Part shown: one piece after another, positions 38,301-50,731 of the stretch | How the letters are laid out: every line of letters starts with the position of its first letter | Numbering within the stretch: the first letter of the stretch is position 1 | Assembly (NCBI RefSeq): GCF_032362555.1 | Contig: NC_083518.1 | Location: 7,328,501 to 7,392,500 of the forward strand | Length of the DNA stretch: 64,000 nt | Reading direction: 5' to 3' | From: Amyelois transitella | Lineage: Eukaryota; Arthropoda; Insecta; Lepidoptera; Pyralidae | Made by a program: the position numbers and the translations under genes | Notes under the pieces: model-generated | Database searches by the model: none | What the model was told of the DNA's origin: nothing | The model's input: only the letters and a program-made list of their open reading frames with translations

Positions 38301-39380
38301 TAAAGAATAGAATTTTTATTGCACTGTTGAGAACCCTATCTATACGCGTGCGCAATGGCTTCAAATACTCGCACAGCTGGTACTCGCCATCCTTGTCTAA
38401 CAAGTGGCGTTACGCGCTAACTCTCTTTCACTTTATCTCGGATACCTCGAGTTTTTAACAGCTAGCAACCCTAATTTGCGGCCATTTATTCACAGGCAGC
38501 GATATATCATCATATTAAAAAAAAATTAGCTTTAATTTGATATAAAAAACATGCGTGTACGACATGAACGTATAAATAGACCAAAATATTACCTGTTTAC
38601 ACCTGGCTGCGTAGTAGTTGCGGCCGAGTGTGTAACGGCACCCATTGATTTTCGAATTCTTTACATACATTTCTATGATGTGGATGATATTTTATTTAAA
38701 AAACAAGTGAACGAAATTTTTTTTGGAAAATTAATTAACATTAATTTAATTAAAATTACTTGCGGCCACTTATTGACTGGCACCCTATTATCTATGTATT
38801 ATCCTATTCATAAATGTATGTTAAAATGTAAGTTTGATTAACTACGCGATGAACGTAGTGATTTTGCAGCCGGATCTTAGACTATAAGTGAATTTATGAA
38901 GGCATACAATGACATCATTGAGTATATTACCAAAAGCTACATAGGATGAGAAGAACCCTAATTGGTAACCGGGAATTAATTTCCAACAAAGTCTCGACTT
39001 ATGTCTGATAAGTACAAGACTAATTTAAACAATGTTTGATCTTGATAAAGGTTGATTCCATAAAAGTTTTTATAAAACAGCTACATCTAATAAAGTTTTA
39101 ATAAGGCATACATAAGACATTGAAATACATTATAATGGTTATTAATGATAGATATAACATAACTTACCTGTATATTAACCAATTCCATGATATAACTCCT
39201 ATTCGACAGAGAATACACACTAGTTTTGCCAGTAGAGCCTTTCCATTTGTTGTCTGCGTCTAATATCACTTTTGTTATGGCATAACAAACCACCTCCATT
39301 TCCCGGCAATGGCTAAATAGTTCCTCTTCGTCACTGGACTCCTCGCTTATCCATTTTTTACTGACCACTTTGCTAGCCAT
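17355..39380 (-). CDS. CCDC142-like protein, 819 residues, 18 exons
   Basis: Exons (minus strand, 5' to 3'): 39380-39168, 37484-37243, 36820-36688, 35616-35486, 35030-34780, 34082-33966, 33536-33407, 32613-32555, 32324-32234, 31678-31606, 31194-31047, 20997-20830, 20301-20216, 19921-19768, 19118-19001, 18648-18532, 18202-18102, 17482-17355. They total 2460 nt with one open frame. The start [10 protein letters not shown] has an acidic stretch after it; an in-frame ATG also exists at 39473. The protein is largely helical, with a [20 protein letters not shown] coil in exon 5 and no signal peptide. The last third ([58 protein letters not shown]) resembles my memory of the conserved CCDC142 C-terminal domain, whose function is unknown. 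The exon 4 acceptor has a weak pyrimidine tract and was fixed by frame. Intron 11 is 9.8 kb and hosts other genes. Confidence 0.72.
17603..17835 (+). repeat. SINE-like repeat, nearly full length
   Basis: 'tctatatcccttgcggggtag' family, from 'cacgtctatatcccttgcga' to 'gagtggtcctattctttttt'. It lies in the last intron of the CCDC142-like gene. A partial second copy in the same orientation is at 17931-18075. Confidence 0.75.
19180..19330 (+). repeat. SINE fragment
   Basis: Contains 'aaacctgcacattcgggcaa' and 'ggcaggagtcgcttggagta', body words of the family whose fullest copy is at 48280-48595. Confidence 0.5.
20042..20142 (-). repeat. SINE-like repeat fragment, reverse
   Basis: 'tctatatcccttgcggggtag' family read on the minus strand; 'gaacgtggcctttcagtctt' is diagnostic. 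Confidence 0.6.
20690..20810 (-). repeat. LINE-tail repeat, reverse
   Basis: Reverse copy of the 'tttcccggaggggtaggcagag' family. It carries the same coding-tail wording as 8560-8830 ('atgaatgtggatgaagcgaa', 'gatcgtggcaagtggaaaga'). Confidence 0.6.
21285..21400 (+). repeat. SINE-like repeat fragment
   Basis: Words 'gtgacagattgctagcccat' and 'tagcctatcccttg' place it in the 'tctatatcccttgcggggtag' family. Confidence 0.5.
22377..22610 (+). CDS. 77-residue glycine-rich protein, truncated paralogue of the 513-residue nested protein
   Basis: Lies on the plus strand inside intron 11 of the minus-strand CCDC142-like gene. The start at 22377 gives [20 protein letters not shown], which aligns from the first residue with [20 protein letters not shown] of the protein at 26393. 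Similarity continues through GDTxGGNxAM and a Gly/Ala-rich hydrophobic stretch ([14 protein letters not shown]), then stops after about 70 residues. The frame ends at 22610, with an AATAAA near 22671. A 20-base palindrome (atttaagat/atcttaaat) lies upstream at ~22288-22308. It could be a small membrane-active peptide, a first exon of something longer, or a truncated pseudogene. Not assigned to a named family. Confidence 0.5.
   Translation: MGWVSDLLDSVPVMGHLKGAVHYAIGDTAGGNRAMNRATWTSAVIAGGAVGYAGGPVGIVVGALFTGVVTSQLSVMG
22712..22800 (+). repeat. SINE-like repeat fragment
   Basis: Short piece of the 'tctatatcccttgcggggtag' family, ~100 bp downstream of the 77-residue ORF. Confidence 0.6.
23365..23530 (-). 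repeat. SINE-like repeat, reverse, internally deleted
   Basis: Starts 'cgtgtggttcccgacacttt' and ends 'ccccgtaagggataaatata'. The central part is missing compared with 6350-6612. Confidence 0.6.
24418..24560 (+). repeat. LINE-tail repeat
   Basis: 'aatcacgcctctttcccggag' through 'catgcaagctcggcggtttc'. Same family as 8660-8830 and 47413-47700. Confidence 0.65.
25069..25300 (+). repeat. Short hairpin and RTE-like tail
   Basis: 25070-25079 and 25091-25100 form a 10-bp inverted pair (gccaccaata). From 25118 a diverged 'cccccgcggtttcattcgcg' element of the RTE-like family runs to ~25300. Confidence 0.45.
25854..26348 (+). CDS. 164-residue helical protein, first ORF of a nested two-ORF unit
   Basis: Not recognised. 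Intronless, on the plus strand within intron 11 of the minus-strand host gene. It starts [20 protein letters not shown]; a splice acceptor (tttaatttcag, ending near 25834) just upstream suggests a spliced 5' leader. The protein is charged and predominantly helical by composition, has no obvious membrane segment, and ends in an acidic Ser/Asp-rich tail ([12 protein letters not shown]). The stop is 44 nt before the ATG of the next ORF on the same strand. That spacing suggests either a dicistronic mRNA or two closely packed transcripts. Codon use and frame length make a chance ORF unlikely in such AT-rich DNA. No function can be given. Confidence 0.7.
   Translation: MSLKQSLVQCLEELRTLNLIHEVRSRPSKGKAERVLNLIYQTGIKNTTYTDEEKKNIGNLLANAIKAIKVNIVSTANADRTRLENAVLMKRSALQFLIDNYGKFPVGNSTVAKELDKENISESVKILNEIIDKWCDLSDSDEGSSDREAAGARIVPASHTWWTV
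26393..27934 (+). CDS. 513-residue protein with glycine-rich N-terminal domain, second ORF of the nested unit
   Basis: Uncharacterised. The start [20 protein letters not shown] is supported by the paralogue at 22377, which begins at the same residue. Residues 1-75 contain [10 protein letters not shown] and a Gly/Ala zipper-like hydrophobic stretch ([20 protein letters not shown]), compatible with membrane association. Residues 75-185 continue Gly/Ala-rich, then helical. About 190-260 is a Lys/Glu/Gln/Asn-rich linker ending in [14 protein letters not shown]. About 260-513 is a helical domain with a C-terminal part ([20 protein letters not shown]) that may be beta. I have a memory of similar glycine-rich N-terminal regions in unnamed proteins of other invertebrates; this is unverified. 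There are no introns. AATAAA overlaps the stop region near 27930. Confidence 0.75.
   Translation: MNFLSNVLDSIPVVGHVKGVVHYAVGDTQGGNKAMYQSTRTTAVLAGGAVGCVAGPAGAVAGAMSAGLATDTIASIATDKPQGIIEGCDNIGSDIAAGRNPTCSILSTTVQLGLDGVGGLGMGGVASAASNISEKAVAKTLENIGKNEMTKIVSKKVSEKAVQKAIQQAVVHAEVACVTAHIGLKASKRTTEEEKQEKQEQNEKVRKERYKREQSKERQASAGNQGTSTGSSQQPEGNGNGNNNNKNNKNKPDYLDIFMKLLKKLLKRIYGNEREYISGIFENLSLGQINYLRGIIEVTMKTGTLEEVVELVIRMFKGHMSKNVSFENFLSLLEFVRAYLLGEIDVRETESTRYNQETHDQRRAQILCDIMGERDTVETLVRLFRTLQAEIEAETAVPNNISPDFRDIFAAVYHYYKHRCVPEDGELSVKDYYNWIRKALEKLKKKTRYRQEVENQRGPVTCRYEYYVEVFGRRFRIVVKVRGGRLLLSSAFFVSICFEGDTDETENLKIEKK
28144..28380 (+). repeat. tRNA-derived SINE, second copy
   Basis: Same family as 7671-7920: head 'gtagcgcagctgtagtgcc', B-box 'agttcgaatcccggc', body 'ttctgattggcctgggtctt', tail 'aggctaactcgatctgtata'. 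Confidence 0.85.
28451..28500. repeat. Perfect 18-bp inverted repeat
   Basis: taataaagtgcataaaat at 28451-28468 and its exact complement at 28483-28500, with a 14-base loop. It may be the footprint of a miniature foldback insertion. Confidence 0.7.
28611..30322. mobile_element. Element with ~310-bp inverted arms enclosing a decayed nuclease-like coding region
   Basis: The left arm (about 28611-28920) is the reverse complement of the right arm (about 30016-30322) with modest divergence. Shared words are 'gctacattaattcccatcaa', 'aaacacaatcaaaagcatta', 'acctcagacata', 'aaagctaccgtttctgag' and 'gcgtcataatatgca'. Between them lie ~1.1 kb with a broken coding region (29150-29690). Total is about 1.7 kb. 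The layout fits a DNA element with long terminal inverted repeats; target duplications were not identified. It lies in intron 11 of the CCDC142-like gene. Confidence 0.75.
29150..29690 (+). pseudogene. Broken element-encoded domain (GHHGLSC..SAGR..RH..LND; RPDG..WD.T)
   Basis: One frame reads [40 protein letters not shown] and [16 protein letters not shown]. After a frameshift near 29440 a second frame continues [20 protein letters not shown] through [18 protein letters not shown]. This layout (possible zinc-binding Cys/His start, then RPDG and WD.T) is a domain I associate with mobile elements of many invertebrates. The spacing of acidic residues resembles a PD-(D/E)xK nuclease, which is inference. 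The frameshift makes it non-functional. Confidence 0.6.
30350..30690 (+). repeat. RTE-like retroelement tail, old
   Basis: Starts 'tagcggcccgcttgtgcagc', contains 'gggataaaaagtatcctatt' and ends near 'acagacagacagac'. It abuts the right inverted arm. Confidence 0.55.
31205..31395 (+). repeat. SINE-like repeat
   Basis: 'tctatatcccttgcggggtag' family ('cacgtctatatcccttgcga', 'gttgctagcccattgcctac'). It begins about 10 bp upstream (host strand) of CCDC142-like exon 11. Confidence 0.65.
31800..31945 (+). repeat. RTE-like retroelement tail fragment
   Basis: 'tacccgcagcttcgcccgcg' then 'ccgggataaataatatctat'. It is an old copy in a CCDC142-like intron. A shorter one lies at 33022-33060 ('gttgcccgcgacttcgttcg'). 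Confidence 0.5.
32890..32942. repeat. 21-bp inverted repeat (hairpin)
   Basis: catagaaaagtatacgtcta at 32890 onward is matched by its complement at 32920-32942 with one two-base bulge. Loop of 9. Confidence 0.7.
33158..33392 (+). mobile_element. Solo-LTR-like repeat (TGT...ACA)
   Basis: About 235 bp beginning tgtagcgggagcgatgattc and ending cgccaca, with an internal 'ttgtatatatag' TATA-like word. Related copies are at 36046-36219, 43954-44150 and 52418-52629. TG/CA ends and the TATA word suggest an LTR without its internal region. It ends only 14 bases beyond the exon 7 splice donor of the CCDC142-like gene. Confidence 0.6.
36046..36219 (-). mobile_element. Solo-LTR-like repeat, reverse
   Basis: Reverse copy of the 33158 repeat: starts tgtggcgacatc and ends cgctcccgctaca. 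It is flanked on both sides by 'tata', a plausible 4-bp target duplication. Internally shorter than the 33158 copy. Confidence 0.6.
37592..38877. mobile_element. 1.29-kb foldback element with ~550-bp near-identical inverted arms
   Basis: The left arm (37592-38142) and right arm (38328-38877) are nearly exact reverse complements, with a ~185-bp AT-rich loop. Outer ends read agatccggctgcaaaatcac. A chance 96-codon frame occurs in both arms (minus at 37628-37918, plus at 38551-38841) and differs by one residue, which shows how alike the arms are. No transposase is present, so it is non-autonomous. It sits in intron 1 of the CCDC142-like gene. Target duplication not clear. Confidence 0.88.
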
Positions 39381-39727
39381 ATTCGAAATATGAAATGAAA
39401 ATAATATAAATCTAAATAATCCATGTGTTAACTGCTTGGGATCATTATGACTAATGCCGCAACGTTTGAACAAAATCGATGGAAGGAGACGGCGGTACCA
39501 GGGCCTCCGGAGCGCCTAAGCGGTTGTAGGACAACTTGCAAATCGCTATAATTAAACTCTTTATGACTGTTCTATCCATGAATTGACGGTATGGAAAACT
39601 ATATCATATGGGTAGTTTTCATACAAGCACACATATTTCAATTGTATGATTGAAATATGTGTGCTTAAAGATGTTCTTGAAAACTTTTACAAACTCGTTT
39701 ACCATAAACATTTGTATTAAATTTTGC

Positions 39728-39955
39728 GGTGTGGTTCCCGGCACCAATACAAAAAAGAATAGGACCACTCCATCTCTTTCCCATGGATGTCATAAGAGGC
39801 GACTAAGGGATAGGCTTACAAACTTGGGATTCTTTTTTTAGGCGATGGGTTAGCAACCTGTCACTAGCTGAACGTGGCCATTCCGTCTTTTCAACACTGT
39901 CGGCTCTGTCTGCCCCGCAGGGGATAAAGTCGTGACCATATGTATGTATGTATTA
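39728..39955 (-). repeat. SINE-like repeat, reverse, full length
   Basis: 'tgtggttcccggcaccaata' to 'gccccgcaggggataaagtc' then 'tatgtatgtat'. One of the best-preserved copies in the window. Confidence 0.75.
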
Positions 39956-42900
39956 AATTTTATATATTATATTGCTTCAATATTTTTTTACCTTTTAATT
40001 TACCAAAACTCAGTGGTCCATTTTCAGTGTTGTTTGTAATTTATGAAAGATATGGCTAGAGTAGGTACGTTATCATTTGGAAATACATATGTTATCCTTA
40101 TTTATCATCAAAGCAAATAGGTGCCCTAGTGCATACAAAATCCTGTGAAATAACTGTGAATAAAGCTTTTTCAATTTGTTCATATTAATTATGTAGATTC
40201 GTTTTATTATAAAGTGTCCATTCTAAATTAAAAGATTAGGTTTAAGCAAAATTAAAACTTAAACTACTTTCTACGGCAGCGAGTTCAAGGGGAAGGTTTG
40301 CGTTTCATCGACTTACGTAAACTTTAATTTTGCCCAAAGATTAATAGTTTCAGGAAGTAAGTCAAGGTGACGCGAGGGAAGTTTGTTCGCAAAATATTTT
40401 GCATTTATTAAAGGAAATAATTAAATTAGAATAATAATAAATAATTAAGAATAGCTAACATCAATACAACCTACTAATAATAATAAACAAAAGTATAAAA
40501 ATCATTTTGCATCGTTATTTCGATCAGCGTTGCACAAATAAGTAAGTATTTGTTTTGTATGGTCTATTTTAACGCAATGTGTGGAACTTTGTATGTGAAT
40601 CAAAAGAATTATTTTTCTTAGAACGATTTACGTACACTTATTACGAGAAGGTTCATTTGAATAAAACAAAACATATAACTTTAACAAAATATTTATTTAT
40701 GTTCAATCCAATATTACAAGTCATGATAGGAAGAGAAATATCACAGTAAACGAAAGTAGCGTAACAACGTCATACAATTTTGTTTGCAAGCGATTTCAAT
40801 GTGTAATAAATAATACTCAAGTTATTCGCTTATAGGGCTATAATTATAACTATTTACGTGATATTGTTAAAAGCAAAAATAATAATAAAACAAAGTAAAC
40901 AAAATGTGTATTATAATGCCACAAATCACGCCTTCTACGACAATACTCAATACCCAAAGTAGCTAAAACTCAAACAAGTATCGATTAACTTTTTTGACTA
41001 CGAATTTTCCAACAGTAAGGGCATCTATATGAACAATGCACTTTATCCAGAGCTTCAAACTTGTAACATTTATAGCCTATTATGGCAATATATCGTCAAA
41101 GCCGCAACTGGTGCCAAATGCAATTGATCTGATGATTTTCTAAAGATGTTCCTATTTCGCGATTTTTAACTAATTCCGTCCGATCGCGAAGAAAGTGATT
41201 GGTCCAAATGCGAATTGGACCAATTGCGCCTAAACGTGATCACTAATGTAATTGTTACTAATAAATAAAAAAGCATCTTTAATATAAATGGTGAGCAAGT
41301 ATAAGAAGAAATCCAATCGACTATTCGAAAATATCCAAAGACGTTACTTTACCAATTTTACATCTAAATATTTTAAACAATGATAATACTTAAAACAAAA
41401 GAAGCATTTCGATTCGTGAAAAAATCTTGAAATAATTTGAAAAAGTGGTATACATACACGTAATATACCTATATAAGGTTAATAAATTTATTGCTAAAAT
41501 TATTAGTAGCCGCTTATAATAAAGTACAGAGGGTATCTAATTATAATATTTTCTAGAATAATATGAAATACGGCTTTGAAGTAAACTAGGGAAGGAAAAT
41601 TCCCTTTTGATTTTTATGCCAAAATTTTTATATTATAAAAAAAATATTCTAAATTTTCCTATTTAAAAATAAATTTTAATTTTATTTTAACTAGACACCC
41701 TTTGTAACTATTAGGTTCCTAGCGTGCCATTTGCACCGTTCATAACGTGAATTCTTCACGACACCAAGTCGCCTCCTATTTCGTCTCCCCAACCTTTATT
41801 GCGAGTTATCACGACATCCTACTCTATTTAAAACTACAAATAAAAAATGATAACATTTCTATCAGTAACACCAACTATCGCTTAGTTAAATATTGTTACT
41901 CAATTCATAACAATAACGTAAAATACGTAATCATATTAAACCCAAGTTAATTAGTATTTACATATATTTTTACTAGGTACTTATCTCAATTAACAGAAAA
42001 CCCTTGATATTTATCAACTTAAACATACCTACTTAATCCGAAAGAAATACCAGTTATGGAAGCGAAGCATAAATATATATGTAGATATAACATAATATAC
42101 TCGTATATAAATCAAGTTATGTATACTCTTTAAAATAAGACTAGCTTAAGCTGAATATTACAACTGTATAACAAGAACGTCCAGTTTGGAAGGTAAATAA
42201 AATAATCTTACACAACATCCGCATCTAAAGACAAGTAAATATAGTATTACATATCCCTAACATTTCAATTTAACTTAAACTCATTATTTTATAAGATCAC
42301 GGCAAGTCGTACAGCTGCTAGGACCAAAGGGTAAACCAAAACCAACATGTTTTGCTTGAAACCAATTTGGTATAACGTCGTTCGGAGACAAAAATATGCA
42401 GCGATACCATTTTATAAATAACTCAGTCGTTTGTTTCGCACTATAAAACATACATGATAGAAGTTTAAACATTTTTGACTAATCAATAACCAAAGGCCCC
42501 GATAGCGCTTAATTTAGTACGATAATCGCACAATATTAAATTAAACTAATTTGTATTGTCAACCTTTTTTTAAAATAACACTAACCAATCGTGGTATGAA
42601 CATACAAAGAACTTCTCCATATTGACTCGAGAAATCCAAATGCCTCTATTGATGCGTCTACTTTGTGTGAATAATTACTACGGATAATAACTGGCTATCG
42701 ATATCGACGCGCCCCCGTCACTATGGTTTTTCGGGTCGATTATTCCTACCATGTTCAAAAACAAAACACAACAGCAAAACATTAAACGAGGATATAAAAC
42801 ATAATAAATATATGCATATTTAGCACTGGATATTGCCTGTCCTATTATAAAGTTAATCATATGCTCTATGGAAAATTCACGGTATATAAAAATACAGGTT

Positions 42901-43105
42901 AATTTGCAACTTGCGTAAATCAACTTTTTTAAAAGACAATGACCAATTTTATATCACAATGTAAATTCATCGCATACAATAATACCTTAAATGCTGTTAG
43001 TATAGCCTGATATAAAGTAATGCAATAATGATATGCATGAGTTTACATCTTTACATTTTTGCTACGTTTATGAAATGTATCAAAAGCATCAGAAGGGCGG
43101 TTAGG

Positions 43106-43168
43106 AACAAAATCCAAACTAGGCCTATGAAACTATAATAGTTTCATAGGCCAAGTTTGGATTTTGTT
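43106..43168. repeat. 29-bp inverted repeat (hairpin)
   Basis: Arms 43106-43134 and 43140-43168 are complementary with one mismatch ('aacaaaatccaaactaggcc' against the complement of 'ggccaagtttggattttgtt'). The loop is only 5 bases. Confidence 0.8.
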
Positions 43169-43859
43169 ATAATGTATAAATATAGTTAGTAATGTATAAA
43201 TCATATAATTTTTATATATTTTTACATAAAATGCCACTAAAGTGAGTTTCCATAATGATTCTTTTACTGAAATAAACATATAATAATGAAATGTACCGAA
43301 AATAACATATTTGGAAATTAAAATGCGTGCAATAAAAATATTTTTTAGACTATGTGAAGTAGGTATTTTCCGTTCAAGAAGAAATCATCAGTATGGTAAG
43401 AATTTATATACAGTTTAAAATATACACAGTGTATGACTGTATAATACAATCTATACCAATAGTATAACGAGGTAAAGCTTGCAACTTTGATTTTTTGTTT
43501 GTAAGGACTGAGTATCTTCAGAAACACTGCACTGATCCTTAGAATCCTTTCACCGTTAAAAAGGTACATTGTCTACCTGTGTTATATATGTACCACGGGC
43601 GAAGCAAAATACATTAAAAAATGCAAAACATGAAGATTATTATTATTAAAGTAAAAAATTATACTACAAAAAATTTCAGAATTATATTTCCGTGGTAATT
43701 TTCAGTTTGTGTACCTATAACATAAACAGGAGTTCTAAGCATAGCCTGTCGATAAATATTGATGCATCTCTTAATCCTCACTCCCAAGTTTTGAGCAAAA
43801 GTAAAATTAATGCCAACCATAGCAATAGGAATAATATGATACAATAGAAAGCCATATAA

Positions 43860-44320
43860 AGAGCGTCGATGGTCGAATCGGTAGGGTGCCCGGTCATAAT
43901 ACGTGATTCGCATAAAGGTTCAAAGTTCAAAAGATTATTATCGAAATTATATTTGTGGCGACATTACTAACTTCACACACCACCTGTCACAGCGAAGAAT
44001 GTGACGCGCTCAGCCAATAGCAGCAAAAGGAAATTTAAATCGCCCAAGATTTCACGGATTGGAGCATAAGTATAACCTCCGACTCAACATCGTCGGAGCC
44101 GCGATTTCCCAGAAATCACACCTGGCCTGGCGGAAGATCTTCGCTTCATTACTTTAAATAAAGGTTGCAGAGGTCAGATCTGAGTCACTTCGTGTAAAAA
44201 GCTGACTCACCAGAATCCAGAACAAAGGTGTGTCGAGGCTCCTCTCTAGAGTGGTGAGGATGTAACCGGGTCTATAACCAGAAGGAAGAAGAATAGAAAG
44301 ACTTATTGAACTTGAACTTG
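43860..44320 (-). repeat. Composite of SINE head, solo-LTR fragment and SINE tail
   Basis: 43860-43925 is a tRNA-like head ('gtcgatggtcgaatcggtag', also at 60910). 43954-44150 is a 3'-truncated reverse copy of the solo-LTR-like repeat (starts tgtggcgacatt). 44160-44310 is the SINE body and tail with 'gaggatgtaaccgggtctat'. The LTR-like piece seems to have inserted into the SINE. Confidence 0.6.
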
Positions 44321-45484
44321 ACTATAGAAATTATGTGGAGTCGCCTTCAATCGCAAGTAGTGTTCTGCGCAGTTGTAAAGCTATCAGACGAATCGTATAA
44401 TTAAGATGCAATATGAAAGATGTTACGATGCCATAAGATTCAGTTGCGACGACACATTCACCAGTACTTTACCACTTCTACTGTCTTAAATTATTCAGAT
44501 ATCTAAAATAATGTCGTTAGAATTTTTACAATTGTCTACGTTAAGTTACAGCTCGCAATTCAGGAGTAAGGGTGCGTATTCACGCACACTTTTAAATGAC
44601 AACCAATCAGATCGCTACTTTCTTTACAAGCGTTATCTGATTGCAGTGTTGCCAACCCCAATTTAGAGAAAATTTAAGTCTGCTATAGAAACAGTAATGA
44701 AAGTAATACAAAAAAGCACAATAAAGTAAATCAATATAAATTGAGGTATCAGAACTGCAATTATAGATTAAAACTACACTAGGGTTGGCTACACAGCCTT
44801 TCTGATCGCCTTCTAATAACTTCAATTTTATAATGCGCCCTACTATGCATACCTATGTATGCAATAATTATAATTCTGATTCTTTTCAATATTATTCACA
44901 AAATTTTAATTCGGATATCATTGAAATGTTCACTTCTGCTAACACGAAACATGCTTAGCTCTAATACCAAACTTAACAATGTTAAATATTGCTCTGTTAC
45001 ATTATACCTAGACAAGAATTTAAATGAATGCAAAAACAGAACAAAAACATCAACATTTGAATTTATTCGCTCTGAATTTGCGTTAATTTAAAAGCTTATA
45101 GATAGGTAGTTAAGAATCATTGCGGTAAACTAACCCTAAATATAAGCTCATAAAAAATTGCCCATGAATATAAACAAAACATTGAGCCGCTTGTAATATA
45201 ATTACAATTAAAACCAGTTCAATTTTATAACAGTAAACATAGATAGACAGATAGTACATGAGAATTATATGTCACTATTTGAATCTCAATTCCATCATTA
45301 AGCCATAAAGTTGAACGTTAAGTTAATAAAACACCGACATATTACGTTATAGTCAAAGTAAAATAAACTATAAGTACAAAACTTCAAAGCTTATTTAGTT
45401 GTATAATTTACCGCAGTGAGTCTCCGCTTAAGCCAAGTATTTACATGAAACGAATTTAAGTGAACACATGAGCACTATCGAAAC

Positions 45485-49544
<4,060 letters not shown>

Positions 49545-49707
49545 TTCCATACACATGAGTCCAAGAATAATTTATAATCATTTCACATCAAATAATTCGA
49601 TTGAATAGTGTAATGAGCTGGAGTTGGCTTTGGCATGAAATCTAATTTTTACTAAAAGTCAAATTGCAGCGACTGAAGCTAACTCAATCAGTGTAATTTG
49701 TCCCGTA

Positions 49708-49738
<31 letters not shown>

Positions 49739-50731
49739 CTGGACTGGAGTCGATTGAGTCAGTGTCAGTGGACTGGCTTGAATCTTTTGGGCTGGACTCT
49801 TAGCTGGACTTGGACTAAAAGGAAGGCTGGACTGGACTCATTGTTGTAATTTTGACATTGACATCTTCAAGATGTTTTAACTATAACGGTACCCGTAGAT
49901 AATACGGATACGCAGCCAAAACATGCTTTGACTGTAGGATTGTGAGCCTAAACACAGATTTAAAAACATTACTTGGCTGAACCTGAACATCTATTAACAA
50001 TTATTACATATTTCTTAACCTTATCCAAGGAGATTATAGTCCTATCTTCAGATCCGAAATAAAAGACAGAGAGAAAGATGGTTAAAGAGAGAACCATTAT
50101 ACTTTGTCAACATTAGTAAATCTTTCCCACGACGTAAAAGCATCATACTAATCACTTAAACTGTCAAACTAAATTTGAATTCAACAAATTGGATGAAAAA
50201 ATATTTCACATAATACATACATACATAAAATCACGCCTTTTTCCCGAAGGGCTAGGCAGAGACTACATATTTCCACTAGCCACGATCTCTGCATAATAAT
50301 CACGTTAATAAAGATAAATAAAGAGCTCCCAAATTAACTGAACATGTGGATAATATAACAAAAAGGGCAAACAGTGGTTTTGTGTGCATTTCAAGTGGAT
50401 AGATTTTTCCGCTAAGTGCACAGTTTTGTCTGCTATCCTAGTTAAGAACCACGAGTCTAAACTTGGCCCTCTGGTAACGTCTCTGAAACATTTCTACCTT
50501 TGTATGTAACAGAAAATGCTGGTGCCGTATGCTTTCAAAAGTTAATTAATACTGTCAATGTCAAAATTGTCAAACTATTGTAAGTTCGGCAAATTCGGCA
50601 ATTTGCGTTTGCGATTTCGTTTCGTCGCCTTTGACGGATTTAATTCAAACACAGATTCCATTTATTTATTACTTAGCTTTTAAGAAATTAAGAAATAATT
50701 TATATTAACCTGCCTTATAGAATCATTATAC
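49545..50731. promoter_or_regulatory. Head-to-head interval between TMEM185 and NAE1
   Basis: Holds the divergent upstream regions of both genes. It also contains a tail-only tRNA-SINE ending in a 28-A run (49711-49738), a 'ctggactgg'-rich stretch (49739-49840) and a LINE-tail repeat (50214-50296). No TATA box or initiator can be fixed from sequence alone. Confidence 0.4.

Larger units (their letters stand above)
39381..45484. other. Long gene-poor interval
   Basis: No convincing coding region. 39625-39641 and 39650-39666 are a perfect 17-bp inverted pair. 39728-39955 is a reverse SINE-like repeat. From ~40680 to 45484 the DNA is AT-rich and mostly free of the common repeats, which fits a long 3' untranslated region of TMEM185 (minus strand) with possible polyadenylation near 40690; this is inference. 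Confidence 0.4.

Noticed and set aside
37628-38841. A duplicated 96-residue gene pair on opposite strands
   Set aside because: Both frames lie inside the arms of a foldback element and have no recognisable content; their likeness reflects arm identity.
40680-45100. Short ORFs of 60-84 codons
   Set aside because: AT-rich chance frames without homology, codon bias or splice support; the stretch looks like untranslated or intergenic DNA.
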